Assembly: GCF_003363755.1 (NCBI RefSeq)
Contig: NZ_CP031396.1
Coordinates: 3,913,001-3,977,000, forward strand
Length of the DNA stretch: 64,000 bases
Direction of reading: 5' to 3'
DNA from: Pseudomonas protegens
GTDB taxonomy: Bacteria; Pseudomonadota; Gammaproteobacteria; Pseudomonadales; Pseudomonadaceae
Part shown: positions 16,383 through 25,070 of the stretch, one piece after another
Position numbering within the stretch: position 1 is the first letter of the stretch
Layout of the letters: each line of letters begins with the position of its first letter
Notes under the pieces: generated by a model
What the model was told of the DNA's origin: nothing
What the model saw: only the letters and a program-made list of their open reading frames with translations
Database searches by the model: none
Translations under genes and position numbers: made by a program

Positions 16383-17537
16383 TCATGGCGCCTCAAGCGG
16401 TGCCGGTATGAACCCTTGCTCTCGAAGTGCCTTGATCATTCCTCTGATGAGGTAGCTGTTGGAGAAGCCGATGGTGTATTGCCGGGCGTTGGTGCTGATG
16501 GGCAATAGCATGCCCTGGTCCACCAGTTTCTTTATTTGATAGGTCCTTTGTCCGGCAGTCAGTTTGGGCAGTGCCTGGGCGATGTCGCTCGACTTAACAA
16601 CGCCTGACTTGATCGCTGTGGTCAGTACCGTTTCTTCCGCAGCAGTGATCCATTGTCGATCCCGAGCAAAGGTAATGGCGGGAGCGAGGATGTGCCGGCT
16701 CAGGTAGCGGTAGTCGGTGAGGCGATTGACCTTTTCCAGGTCGTCCCTGATGCCCTCCAGAACATAAGTGCACCAGGTCTCCAGCCCGGCCTTGGTTCCT
16801 TGGTCCGCGGTGGCGAGCATGGCGTAGTAGCGTTCCCGATCATTGAAGAAAACGGCAGTGGGGTTGAGTACGCGGCCACCCGTATCGACGTTGAAGCCAT
16901 ATTTCATCAGCTGTGCATAAGTCAGGAGGCGCACCACGCGGCCATTGCCGTTGCCAAATGGGTGAATCCAGGCAAACCGGTGATGGGTCAAGGCCACTTT
17001 CATCAGGTCGTATTTGGGCTGGTCCTCCCGATTGACGAACTCCACCAGCTCTTGCATGTAGCAGGGCACCATCAGGGCATCAGGGGGTAGGTGAGCGGCC
17101 TGAGCAATCTGTACGGCGCCCTGGCGATACGCTCCAGGCGTCTTGTCGCCCTCTCGGCCCAGGTCCTGGACGGTCATCGCGTGCAGCTCTCTGATGATGA
17201 GGTCGGTGATTGGTGTTCCCGGGCCAATGGTTTGCTCGATGTAGTCCATGGCTTTTTCGATGTTCGCCACTTCGCGTAGCTGGTCCGTGTCCTCGGCTGT
17301 GCCTTCAACCTTGCTCTCGATGTAGTCGGCAAGCGTGGTGTGGTTGCCCTCGATGCGCGCCGAACCCAGGCTTTCCAGGATGTGGAAGATTGTTTTCAGC
17401 TGATAGAAGACCGCTGGAGGCGTATCGCCTTCCAAGCGCAAGCGCCGAAGGTGCTCAAGCTCGCTCAGCACGTCCACCAGAGGGGAGTCGAAGGATGGGT
17501 TTAGCAGCTCAAGGTCTTGATGGAGGAATGCAGGCAT
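16383..17537 (-). CDS. Fic-domain protein, class II, with intact active site
   Basis: The 384-residue protein is a Fic-type AMP-transferase. The catalytic motif HPFGNGNGRVVR is complete (catalytic His about 192). An N-terminal helix carries SARIEGN with the inhibitory Glu at about 63, the mark of class II Fic proteins that inhibit themselves and need no separate antitoxin. The C-terminal 90 residues look like a winged helix (VVKSSDIAQALPKLTAGQRTYQIKKLVDQGML). Fic proteins attach AMP to target-protein hydroxyls; the target here is unknown. Codon use and GC are lower than in the neighbours, and it lies beside tRNA-Phe, which suggests acquisition. The ribosome site before 17537 is weak. Confidence 0.88.
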   Translation of the reverse strand: MPAFLHQDLELLNPSFDSPLVDVLSELEHLRRLRLEGDTPPAVFYQLKTIFHILESLGSARIEGNHTTLADYIESKVEGTAEDTDQLREVANIEKAMDYIEQTIGPGTPITDLIIRELHAMTVQDLGREGDKTPGAYRQGAVQIAQAAHLPPDALMVPCYMQELVEFVNREDQPKYDLMKVALTHHRFAWIHPFGNGNGRVVRLLTYAQLMKYGFNVDTGGRVLNPTAVFFNDRERYYAMLATADQGTKAGLETWCTYVLEGIRDDLEKVNRLTDYRYLSRHILAPAITFARDRQWITAAEETVLTTAIKSGVVKSSDIAQALPKLTAGQRTYQIKKLVDQGMLLPISTNARQYTIGFSNSYLIRGMIKALREQGFIPAPLEAP

Positions 17538-17789
17538 TGTGCAAACATCTCGAAGGCCGGAAAAATTATCTATGATTTTTTTGCTGTAGGCCCTGTTCTA
17601 TATGGGTTCTGCTCGAATATCAAAAGATGATTATCTCTAAATGGTTCTTCACTTAAGTGAACACTTGAGAAAAGCCGAGGCGTGATGCGCTGTGTTGGCG
17701 GCGTGATGGTCGCGCAGCGGTTGGGTTGTGCAGGAAAGAAAGCCGGGGTGTCGAGCGGGGAGGAAGGGAAGGGTTGAATGACAGGCAAC
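17538..17789. other. AT-rich region upstream of fic
   Basis: This stretch between the fic start and the tRNA-Phe terminator is markedly AT-rich for this genome in its first half and holds the fic promoter on the minus strand. A weak pair TTGATA / TATAGA with 15-bp spacing lies near 17590-17630. A 14-bp palindrome is listed separately. No gene is supported. Confidence 0.4.
17648..17661. promoter_or_regulatory. Perfect palindrome, candidate operator of fic
   Basis: TTCACTTAAGTGAA is a perfect 14-bp dyad located about 110 bp upstream of the fic start, with a related half-site (CACTTGAG) immediately beside it. Its position suggests a repressor or activator site. The binding protein is unknown. 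Confidence 0.4.
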
Positions 17790-17816
17790 AAAAAACCCGC
17801 ACTAGGCGGGTTTTTT
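17790..17816 (-). terminator. Rho-independent terminator of tRNA-Phe
   Basis: CCCGC/GCGGG stem with flanking six A and six T lies about 43 bp downstream of the tRNA 3' end on the minus strand. The symmetric A and T runs could also stop transcription from the other side. Confidence 0.85.
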
Positions 17817-17858
17817 GGTTGCTTTCACGTGATGCAAACACCACCTGAAAGCTGAAGG

Positions 17859-17934
17859 TGGTGCCCAGAGACGGAATCGAACCGCCGACACGGGGATTTT
17901 CAATCCCCTGCTCTACCGACTGAGCTATCTGGGC
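17859..17934 (-). tRNA. tRNA-Phe (anticodon GAA)
   Basis: Read on the minus strand the 76-nt sequence folds as a tRNA. The acceptor GCCCAGA pairs with TCTGGGC, followed by A and an encoded CCA. The D-arm is in GCTCAGTCGGTAGAGC, the anticodon stem is GGGGATTGAAAATCCCC with GAA in the loop, and the T-arm contains GGTTCGATTCC. The GAA anticodon reads phenylalanine UUC/UUU. The Pseudomonas order tRNA-Phe next to yggX-mutY supports it. Confidence 0.97.
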
Positions 17935-17944
17935 AACGGGGCGC

Positions 17945-17973
17945 ATTAAACGGGTTTTTCAGGGGGGCGTCAA
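17945..17973 (-). promoter_or_regulatory. Sigma-70 promoter of tRNA-Phe
   Basis: On the minus strand TTGACG (17968-17973) and TTTAAT (17945-17950) are separated by exactly 17 bp. A GC-rich discriminator (GCGCCCC) follows, as is typical of stringently controlled stable RNA promoters. The expected start point leaves a tRNA leader of only a few bases. Confidence 0.8.
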
Positions 17974-18038
17974 GCAAGTTTTGAAAAAAAGTTTAATTAT
18001 TACCGCCGCTTACGTTCCGCCCCCGATTTTGTGCGGGT

Positions 18039-18311
18039 TTACTCAGCTGGCGGCACGTAGCCTTCGGCCTTGGCGTATTCCTCGCCGGAGAAAAATTTGT
18101 CCATCTCGCCCTGCAGATATTTGCGGTCTTCGGCATTCATCATGTTCAGGCGCTTTTCGTTGATCAGCAGGGTCTGGTGTTTCTGCCAGTCGGCCCAGGC
18201 CTTGGCCGAGACGTGTTCGAAAATATCCTGGCCTTTGGCGCCCGGGTACGGGGGGCGTTCCAGGCCCGGCAATTCTTCCTGGTATTTGCGGCACATTACG
18301 GTGCGGGTCAT
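18039..18311 (-). CDS. yggX: Fe(2+)-trafficking / oxidative damage protection protein YggX
   Basis: The 90-residue protein matches YggX over its whole length: MTRTVMCRKY with the conserved Cys7, LERPPYPG, AWADWQKHQTLLINEKRLN and the tail MDKFFSGEEYAKAEGYVPP. YggX protects iron-sulphur proteins against oxidative damage and may carry iron. It overlaps the mutY stop by four bases (ATGA), so the two are cotranslated; this fits because MutY carries an iron-sulphur cluster. Confidence 0.96.
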   Translation of the reverse strand: MTRTVMCRKYQEELPGLERPPYPGAKGQDIFEHVSAKAWADWQKHQTLLINEKRLNMMNAEDRKYLQGEMDKFFSGEEYAKAEGYVPPAE

Positions 18312-19375
18312 GACGACTCTCCTGCATTCAAGACTTCGGCCGCGCGTTTGAGCAGTGTTTTCACCGGGGCGGCAAGGCCCAGGCGCGGCGGGGTGGCGAG
18401 GTTATACCAGAGCCAGTCGGCTTCGGCGACGTGCAGCGCCGACTCTTCGACCCGGATCAGCCAGGGCTCGATGGCCAGTTGGAAGTGACTGAAGGTGTGG
18501 ACCAGGCCGGGCATCTGCTGTTGCTGGCCCAGCTCCAGGGCGTGCTGCGATGCCAGGTGCGGGATGTCGTCCAGGCCATCCAGTTCCGGCAGGCTCCACA
18601 AGCCGCCCCAGAGGCCGCTGGAGGGGCGCCGATAAAGCAGGATGGCGCCTTCGCGGTTGGCCAGTAATGGCATCAGGGTGCGCTTCTGCGGCACCTCCTT
18701 GCGCGGCTTGGGAATCGGGTAGCGGGTTTCCAGGCCGAGCATGTGGGCTTCGCAGCCTCGCTCCAGGGGGCACAGCAGGCAGCTGGGCTTGCTCCGGGTG
18801 CAGAGGGTCGCCCCCAGGTCCATCATCGCCTGGGTGTAGTGGTTGACCCGGCTGTGGGGCGTGAAGCGTTCAGCAGTGGCCCACAGCTGCTTGGCCACCT
18901 TGGGTTCGCCCGGGTAGCCCTCCTGGGCGGTGAAGCGTGCCAGCACCCGCTTGACGTTGCCGTCGAGGATCGGCGCCCGCAGGCCCATGCTGATACTGGC
19001 GATGGCGCCAGCGGTGGACAGGCCGATGCCCGGCAGCTCGGTGAGTTTTTCCACATCCCGGGGAAACTCGCCGCCGTACTCGGCCATGACGATCTTCGCG
19101 GTCTTTTGCAGGTTGCGCGCCCGGGTGTAGTAGCCCAGGCCGGTCCACAGGTGCAGCACTTCGTCTTCCGGGGCTTCGGCCAGGGCCTGCACCGTGGGCA
19201 GCGAGGCCATGAAGCGGTCGAAGTAGTTGAGTACGGTGCTGACCTGGGTCTGTTGCAGCATGATCTCCGACACCCACACCCGATACGGGTTGATGTCCTG
19301 CTGCCAGGGCAGGTCATGACGACCATGGCGGTCGTACCAGTCCAGCACCGCCGGTGCAAAGGCCTCGGCTCTCAT
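18308..19375 (-). CDS. mutY: A/G-specific adenine DNA glycosylase MutY
   Basis: This 355-residue base-excision repair enzyme removes adenine mispaired with 8-oxoguanine. The helix-hairpin-helix LPGIGLSTAGAI lies at about 114-125. Catalytic Glu37 (SEIMLQQTQ) and Asp138 (ILDGNVKR) are present, and four cysteines (192, 199, 202, 208) are spaced as in the [4Fe-4S] loop. The C-terminal NUDIX-like domain that reads 8-oxoG follows from about 225 (LLYRRPSSGLWGGLWSLPE). It overlaps asmA upstream and yggX downstream by 4 bp each. Confidence 0.96.
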   Translation of the reverse strand: MRAEAFAPAVLDWYDRHGRHDLPWQQDINPYRVWVSEIMLQQTQVSTVLNYFDRFMASLPTVQALAEAPEDEVLHLWTGLGYYTRARNLQKTAKIVMAEYGGEFPRDVEKLTELPGIGLSTAGAIASISMGLRAPILDGNVKRVLARFTAQEGYPGEPKVAKQLWATAERFTPHSRVNHYTQAMMDLGATLCTRSKPSCLLCPLERGCEAHMLGLETRYPIPKPRKEVPQKRTLMPLLANREGAILLYRRPSSGLWGGLWSLPELDGLDDIPHLASQHALELGQQQQMPGLVHTFSHFQLAIEPWLIRVEESALHVAEADWLWYNLATPPRLGLAAPVKTLLKRAAEVLNAGESS

Positions 19376-21597
19376 CGCTTGAACAGCCCCTTGAGTGCGT
19401 TCTTCAGTTCCGGGCTGACCTTGTCACCCAGTTTTTCGTCGATCTTCTGTTGCAGGCGGTCACCGGCCAGCTTGGCGGCTACCTGGCCCAGGCCGTCCTT
19501 GTCCAAACGACAGGCCTTGGCCCCCAGCTCCAGTGGGCCGCGGCAGCGCAGGGGCAGTTCAACGCCGGCGAAGCGTTCACCGACCTGGCAGGCCGGGTCC
19601 GGGTTATCGCTGAGGTCACCCTCGACGACGATGCCGACCCGGTAGTCCATGCCCAGCACCCGCAGGTCGATATCACCATTGCCGTTGACGGTCATGCCGG
19701 GGATGCGCACTTTCAGGTCCGGGTTGCTGGCCACACCGTTGCGAAACGTCAGGTTGCCCTTGAGCTCCTGGAACGGTGTGTCCTTGCCCCGTGGTGTGCT
19801 GCTGAGGTTCTTGCGGTTGAGCACCGCGATGCCCTGGCACAGCTGCTGTTCGATGTTGGCGTTGAGCAGCACGCCGTTGTTGATGACGAAGCTGGCAGTA
19901 CCGTTGAGGCTGTCGATCAGCGCCTTCTGGCTGTTGCCGCTGCCGCTGAGGTTGCTGTTCAGGGTCACCAGGCCTTTGACCGGAGGATTCTGGCCCTGGC
20001 TTTCGAGGATGCGTTCCACCGGCACGCGGTTGATCTTGGTCTGCAGGCTCAGCTGCGGTGCGCTCTGGCGCACATCGAGATTGCCGCTGGCCTCGAAACT
20101 GCCGTTGTACAGCTCGCCGCGCAGGCTGGACAGTTTGAGCAGGCCGCCCTGGCCGCTGGCCTTGAGCGCGGCATTCTGGATCGGCAGCTTGTCCAGGATC
20201 AGTTGGCCGAAGCTCAGGTCGGCGTCGACGTCGAGCTTGTTCAGGCGCTCCACCGGCAGCAGTTTGTCGGTGCTCCAGGCGCCCTTGGTCGGCGAGCTGG
20301 GCAGCGGTGTGGTGCCGGCGCCGGCCATGGCGTCGGCTTCGCTGCTTTGCACTTCGGCCTTGCGCGCTGTGGCGGCACTGTTGGCTTCGGCCGATTTGGG
20401 CGGCAGGTAACGGTCGACGTTGAAGGTGTCGGCCTTGAGCTGGGCGCGCAGGGATTGCTTGGCGAAATCCTCGATCGCCAGGCGTCCGCTGAAGGTGCTG
20501 TCGTCGAGCTTCAGGTTCAGGTCTTCCAGGGCCAGGCTGCTGGGCGTGCCTTGCAGGCGGCTGACCAGCTCGACCTTGCTCAGGCTGCCTTCGGCCATGG
20601 CCGGCAGGGTCTGGCCGATGCTGTCGACGAATTTCGCCAGGTCGAACTGGGCAATGGAGAGCCCGCCGCTGATCTGCGGGGTCTTGTCCAGGTCATTGAC
20701 CTTGAGTTCGCCCAGGGCGCGCAACTGGTTGAGGGAGACTTTCAAACCGGTCCACTGGCCGACGTTGGCGGCCTTGTCCAGCAACAGCTGGCCCTGGGCG
20801 GCGAAGGTCACGGTCTTGCCTTGCAGCGGATCGCCGGTGGCCTCGCCGGACAGGCGCATGTCTTCGAACTGGTAGCGCTGCAGGGCGCGATCGAAGCGCA
20901 GCTCGCCATTGAGCTCGGTGCGCACCCGCACGGCAGGCTGGTTGCTGGCCAGGAATGCGGTGAGCTTGACCGGGGTGTTGCTGGCTTCGTGAATTGGCCC
21001 GGTGCTCAGTTGGATGCTTTCGGCGGTGAACTGCTTGTCGGTCTGTTCATCGTTGTACTCAACCCGGGCGTTGTTCACGGTCAGGCTGTCGATGTCCAGG
21101 CGGATGGGCTGCGAAGGCTTGTCTGTGCCGACGCTGGGCTGGCCCGCTTCGCCGGTGCTGGTGGCCGGGGTTTGGGCCTGCTTGTCGGTAGGGGCGGCCT
21201 TGCCGATGTCCTGCCAGTTACCGTGGCCATCCTTGTCGCGGTTCAGGCGCAGGTTGAGGCCTTCGACCCGCACATCGCTCATCTGCACTTCACGGCGCAG
21301 CAGCGGCAATACCCGGACCGACAGGCCAAGCATCTGCAGGTCGGCGAAAGGTTGGGTCGGGTTGGCCAGGGTGGCTACGCCGGCGTCGTGCAGTTCCAGG
21401 CCGAGCCAGGGGAACAGGCTCCAGCCGATGTCGCCATTGAGCGTCAGCTCGATGTGGGCCTTGTCGCGGGCAATCTGGCGAATCTCTTCTTTGTAGTCGT
21501 TGGGATCAAACAGGTGGGTCAGGGCGAAGCCCAGAGCCACGATGATCAGCAACAGCCCGAGAATTACCAGACCCAGGATTTTGCCGAACGCTTTCAT
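19372..21597 (-). CDS. asmA: AsmA-family envelope protein
   Basis: This 741-residue protein is anchored by one N-terminal membrane helix (MKAFGKILGLVILGLLLIIVALGFAL... about 1-25) and has a long periplasmic part of repetitive beta structure, as in AsmA/TamB-type lipid-transfer proteins. A Thr/Gln/Pro/Ala-rich linker lies around 140-165, and the AsmA C-terminal block (FVINNGVLLNANIEQQLCQGI) around 570-590. Family members influence outer-membrane assembly and phospholipid transport. AAGGAC before 21597 decides the start. It heads the asmA-mutY-yggX operon. Confidence 0.9.
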   Translation of the reverse strand: MKAFGKILGLVILGLLLIIVALGFALTHLFDPNDYKEEIRQIARDKAHIELTLNGDIGWSLFPWLGLELHDAGVATLANPTQPFADLQMLGLSVRVLPLLRREVQMSDVRVEGLNLRLNRDKDGHGNWQDIGKAAPTDKQAQTPATSTGEAGQPSVGTDKPSQPIRLDIDSLTVNNARVEYNDEQTDKQFTAESIQLSTGPIHEASNTPVKLTAFLASNQPAVRVRTELNGELRFDRALQRYQFEDMRLSGEATGDPLQGKTVTFAAQGQLLLDKAANVGQWTGLKVSLNQLRALGELKVNDLDKTPQISGGLSIAQFDLAKFVDSIGQTLPAMAEGSLSKVELVSRLQGTPSSLALEDLNLKLDDSTFSGRLAIEDFAKQSLRAQLKADTFNVDRYLPPKSAEANSAATARKAEVQSSEADAMAGAGTTPLPSSPTKGAWSTDKLLPVERLNKLDVDADLSFGQLILDKLPIQNAALKASGQGGLLKLSSLRGELYNGSFEASGNLDVRQSAPQLSLQTKINRVPVERILESQGQNPPVKGLVTLNSNLSGSGNSQKALIDSLNGTASFVINNGVLLNANIEQQLCQGIAVLNRKNLSSTPRGKDTPFQELKGNLTFRNGVASNPDLKVRIPGMTVNGNGDIDLRVLGMDYRVGIVVEGDLSDNPDPACQVGERFAGVELPLRCRGPLELGAKACRLDKDGLGQVAAKLAGDRLQQKIDEKLGDKVSPELKNALKGLFKR

Positions 21598-21939
21598 GGG
21601 CGAGTCCTTGTGTGTCGAATTCAAAATTTAGCCAGGGAGTATAACGCTCTGAACCTGGCGACTGGTCACCCATTGCTGTTAGAGGTTTTTTCGTTGTAAC
21701 GGCCATTTTTTTGCCAGTGGCCTGGCCTGCGGGCGAAGCAGTCGCGGGAAAAAAGGTGATGCCAGTTTGGGTATTTAGTTTGTCGCAAATGGTAACCTCT
21801 CGCGGTTCGTCCGTCCTTCTGCGACTGAATGTCGCGCCTGCCCAAAGGGAGCTTTACTCATAAAACGACCGCGCCTGCGTGCCAAGGTCGTCGCAGGGGA
21901 GTGGCCGATGAACAATTCTAATAATTGGGGGAAACATCC
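21598..21939. other. Divergent promoter region between asmA and the MFS gene
   Basis: No gene is supported in this 342-bp gap. A TATACT -10-like hexamer on the minus strand, near 21640, may serve asmA. On the plus side only A/T-rich patches with short dyads (CAATT...AATTG near 21911) were noticed. Confidence 0.35.
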
Positions 21940-23601
21940 ATGAGCTCTAGCACTGCGGTGGCCAGCCCGGCCGCTCAGCCAGCGTTCTTGTCCAAAGAGC
22001 GCATCATTGCCAAGCCCGGTTTCAACCGCTGGCTGGTCCCACCGGCCGCTCTGGCCATTCACCTGTGCATCGGCATGGCCTACGGCTTCTCGGTGTTCTG
22101 GCTGCCACTGTCCAAGGCGCTGGGCATCAGCGCGCCAGTGGCGTGCGCGCCGGGCATGGGCTTTATCGAGCAGGTCTTTTCGTCCCAGTGTGACTGGCCG
22201 ATTTCCATGCTCGGCTGGATCTACACCCTGTTCTTCATCTTCCTGGGCTGCTCGGCAGCGATCTGGGGTGGCTGGCTGGAACATGCCGGGCCGCGCAAGG
22301 CCGGTGTGGTATCGGCGCTGTGCTGGTGCGGCGGCCTGCTGATCTCGGCGCTGGGGGTCTATACCCACCAGATCTGGCTGATGTGGATCGGCTCCGGGGT
22401 CATCGGCGGTATCGGCTTGGGCCTGGGCTACATCTCCCCGGTGTCGACCCTGATCAAGTGGTTCCCGGACAAGCGCGGCATGGCCACCGGCATGGCGATC
22501 ATGGGCTTTGGCGGCGGTGCCATGGTCGGCGCACCTCTGGCCGCAGCCCTGATGAGCCATTTCGCCACGCCCACCAGTGTCGGCGTGTGGCAGAGCTTTT
22601 TGGTGATGGCCGCCATCTACTTCGTGTTCATGATCGGTGGCGCCCTGGCCTACCGGGTTCCGCCTACCGGCTGGAAGCCTGAGGGCTGGACCGCTCCGGC
22701 GAAAAAAGCCGCCAATGCGATGATCACTCACCGCCACGTGCATGTGAACGTGGCCTGGAAGACCCCGCAGTTCCGCCTGGTGTGGCTGGTGCTGTGCCTC
22801 AACGTATCGGCCGGTATCGGCATCCTCGGCATGGCCTCGCCGCTGTTGCAGGAAGTGTTCGCCGGCAAGCTGCTGGGCAACGATCTGAGCTTCAGCCAGC
22901 TGGACGCCGGGCAACTGGCGCAGATCGCTGCGATTGCCGCCGGCTTTACCGGTCTGTTGAGCTTGTTCAACATCGGCGGGCGGTTCTTCTGGGCGTCGTT
23001 CTCCGACTACCTGGGTCGCAAGAACACCTACTTTGTGTTCTTCGCCCTGGGCTTTGCCCTGTACGCGCTGATTCCGAACCTCGGCCACCTGGGCAATATT
23101 GCTCTGTTCGTGGCAGCGTTCTGCATCATCCTGTCGATGTACGGCGGCGGTTTCGCCACAGTGCCGGCCTACCTGGCAGACCTGTTCGGCACCCAGATGG
23201 TAGGCGCGATCCACGGTCGCCTGCTGACCGCCTGGGCAGCGGCCGGAGTGCTGGGGCCAGTGCTGGTGAACTACCTGCGTGAGTATCAGTTGAGCATCGG
23301 CGTTGAACGCGCCGCGGCGTATGACATCACGCTGTACATCCTGGCCGGTCTGCTGGTGCTGGGTTTCCTGTGCAACCTGCTGGTGCGCCCGGTGGCCGAC
23401 AAGTACTTCATGACCGACGAGCAACTGGCGGCCGAGCAGGCCCTGGGCCATGACAAGGGCGCTGACAGCAGTGTCGTGCTGGAGTGGAAAGCTTCGTCCG
23501 CCAGTCTGCCGGTGGTGATCGCTGCCTGGCTGGTGGTGGGCATTCCCCTGGCCTGGGGGGTGTGGGTGACCTTGCAGAAGACGGCGGTGCTGTTCCATTG
23601 A
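21940..23601 (+). CDS. MFS transporter, oxalate:formate antiporter (OFA)-like
   Basis: The 553-residue membrane protein has about twelve hydrophobic segments and the OFA-type signature: an extended loop between helices 1 and 2 (SAPVACAPGMGFIEQVFSSQCDW) and GYISPVSTLIKWFPDKRGMATG in the first half, and GRFFWASFSDYLGRKNTYFV as the second-half MFS motif. Family members exchange or import small carboxylates such as oxalate, formate or pyruvate; the substrate here is not known. A GGGGGA ribosome site fixes the ATG at 21940. It is a likely single-gene unit followed by a REP hairpin. Confidence 0.85.
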   Translation: MSSSTAVASPAAQPAFLSKERIIAKPGFNRWLVPPAALAIHLCIGMAYGFSVFWLPLSKALGISAPVACAPGMGFIEQVFSSQCDWPISMLGWIYTLFFIFLGCSAAIWGGWLEHAGPRKAGVVSALCWCGGLLISALGVYTHQIWLMWIGSGVIGGIGLGLGYISPVSTLIKWFPDKRGMATGMAIMGFGGGAMVGAPLAAALMSHFATPTSVGVWQSFLVMAAIYFVFMIGGALAYRVPPTGWKPEGWTAPAKKAANAMITHRHVHVNVAWKTPQFRLVWLVLCLNVSAGIGILGMASPLLQEVFAGKLLGNDLSFSQLDAGQLAQIAAIAAGFTGLLSLFNIGGRFFWASFSDYLGRKNTYFVFFALGFALYALIPNLGHLGNIALFVAAFCIILSMYGGGFATVPAYLADLFGTQMVGAIHGRLLTAWAAAGVLGPVLVNYLREYQLSIGVERAAAYDITLYILAGLLVLGFLCNLLVRPVADKYFMTDEQLAAEQALGHDKGADSSVVLEWKASSASLPVVIAAWLVVGIPLAWGVWVTLQKTAVLFH

Positions 23602-23609
23602 TGGCTTCG

Positions 23610-23647
23610 CCGGCAAGCCCGCTCCTGCTCAGGAGCCGGCTTGCCGG
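23610..23647. repeat. REP-type palindrome
   Basis: CCGGCAAGCCCGCTCCT and AGGAGCCGGCTTGCCGG form 17-bp arms with one mismatch. This is the GCCGGCAAGCCGGCTCC family of Pseudomonas REP hairpins, located just after the MFS gene. Relatives occur at 28648, 56749 and 63674. Confidence 0.85.
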
Positions 23648-23838
23648 TGCACAAGGTGCCTCGGTCTTGTAGGCCTGGCACCGTCACCAGCACGTCAGTT
23701 TCTACAGTTGTCATGACAGGTACAGCCCCGTAGCCATTGGCTGGCGCCCGTCAGGATATTGTCCAGCGTGTTTCTGTTTGGCCGCCGTCGGGCCTATACT
23801 ATTCGCCTTTTTCGCCCAATGATTTTGCGGAGCTGGTG

Positions 23839-24432
23839 ATGGCCGAACGTAAGGCATCTGTCGAGCGCGACACTCTGGAAACCCAGATCAAAGCCTCGAT
23901 CAACCTGGATGGCACCGGAAAGGCCCGATTCGATATCGGCGTGCCCTTCCTTGAGCACATGCTGGACCAGATCGCCCGGCACGGGCTGATCGACCTGGAC
24001 ATCGAAAGCAAGGGCGACCTGCATATCGACGACCACCACACCGTGGAGGATGTCGGTATCACCCTCGGCCAGGCGTTCAGCAAGGCCATCGGCGACAAGA
24101 AGGGCATCCGTCGCTACGGTCACGCCTATGTGCCGCTGGATGAAGCCCTGTCCCGCGTGGTGATCGACTTCTCCGGCCGTCCCGGCCTGCAGATGCACGT
24201 ACCCTTCACCCGCGCCACTGTCGGCGGTTTCGACGTTGACCTGTTCCAGGAATTCTTCCAGGGCTTCGTCAACCATGCCAACGTGACCCTGCACATCGAT
24301 ACCCTGCGCGGCACCAACACACACCACCAGATCGAGACCGTGTTCAAGGCCTTCGGCCGTGCGCTGCGCATGGCGGTGGAGCTGGACGAGCGCATGGCCG
24401 GCCAGATGCCGTCCACCAAGGGCGTGCTGTAA
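23839..24432 (+). CDS. hisB: Imidazoleglycerol-phosphate dehydratase
   Basis: This 197-residue enzyme catalyses the sixth step of histidine synthesis, dehydrating imidazoleglycerol phosphate. Its metal-binding histidine motifs are visible: FLEHMLDQIARHG, DLHIDDHHTVEDVGI and HANVTLHIDTLRGTNTHHQIE. It is monofunctional, as usual in pseudomonads, with no phosphatase domain. CGGAG precedes the ATG at 23839. Its stop overlaps the hisH start by one base (TAATG). It is the first gene of hisB-hisH-DUF2164-hisA-hisF. Confidence 0.97.
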   Translation: MAERKASVERDTLETQIKASINLDGTGKARFDIGVPFLEHMLDQIARHGLIDLDIESKGDLHIDDHHTVEDVGITLGQAFSKAIGDKKGIRRYGHAYVPLDEALSRVVIDFSGRPGLQMHVPFTRATVGGFDVDLFQEFFQGFVNHANVTLHIDTLRGTNTHHQIETVFKAFGRALRMAVELDERMAGQMPSTKGVL

Positions 24433-25070
24433 TGCAGACCGTCGCCGTTATCGACTACGGCATGGGCAACCTGCACTCGGTGGCCAAGGCCCTGGAGCAC
24501 GTGGGCGCCGGCAAGGTGCTGATCACCAGCGATGCCAACGTGATTCGCGAAGCCGACCGGGTGGTGTTTCCCGGCGTGGGCGCCATTCGCGATTGCATGG
24601 CCGAGATCCGTCGCCTGGGCTTCGACACCCTGGTGCGCGAAGTCAGCCAGGATCGTCCTTTCCTCGGAATCTGCGTGGGCATGCAAGCCTTGCTCGACCA
24701 CAGCGAAGAGAACGAGGGCGTTGACTGCATCGGCCTGTTTCCCGGCCAGGTGAAGTTCTTCGGCAAGGGCCTGATCGAGGACGGCGAGCACCTGAAGGTG
24801 CCGCACATGGGCTGGAACGAAGTGCAGCAGGCGGTGGACCATCCGCTGTGGCACAACATTGCGGACCGGGCGCGCTTCTACTTCGTGCACAGCTACTACA
24901 TCCATGCCGGCAATGCCCGGCAGGTGGTAGGCAGCGGTCACTATGGCGTGGACTTCGCAGCAGCGCTGGCTGAAGGCTCGCGTTTCGCCGTGCAGTTCCA
25001 CCCGGAAAAGAGCCATACCCACGGCTTGCAATTGCTGCAGAACTTCGCTGCCTGGGACGGTCGCTGGTAA
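24432..25070 (+). CDS. hisH: Imidazole glycerol phosphate synthase, glutamine amidotransferase subunit
   Basis: The 212-residue class I amidotransferase releases ammonia from glutamine for HisF. The nucleophile Cys81 is in FLGICVGMQAL, the oxyanion loop is near PGVGA, and His-Glu of the triad are in VQFHPEKSHTHG. It is coupled to hisB upstream by a one-base overlap. Its TAA is immediately followed by the ATG of the DUF2164 gene. HisH and HisF form the heterodimer that makes IGP and AICAR. Confidence 0.97.
   Translation: MQTVAVIDYGMGNLHSVAKALEHVGAGKVLITSDANVIREADRVVFPGVGAIRDCMAEIRRLGFDTLVREVSQDRPFLGICVGMQALLDHSEENEGVDCIGLFPGQVKFFGKGLIEDGEHLKVPHMGWNEVQQAVDHPLWHNIADRARFYFVHSYYIHAGNARQVVGSGHYGVDFAAALAEGSRFAVQFHPEKSHTHGLQLLQNFAAWDGRW

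Noticed and set aside
15685..17858. tRNA-Phe attachment-site duplication flanking the fic region
   Set aside because: I looked for a copy of the tRNA 3' end sequence on the fic side and saw none, so an integrated island cannot be claimed.
19354..21699. 781-codon plus-strand frame antisense to asmA
   Set aside because: It is a shadow of high third-position GC; asmA on the minus strand has family motifs, a signal anchor and a ribosome site.
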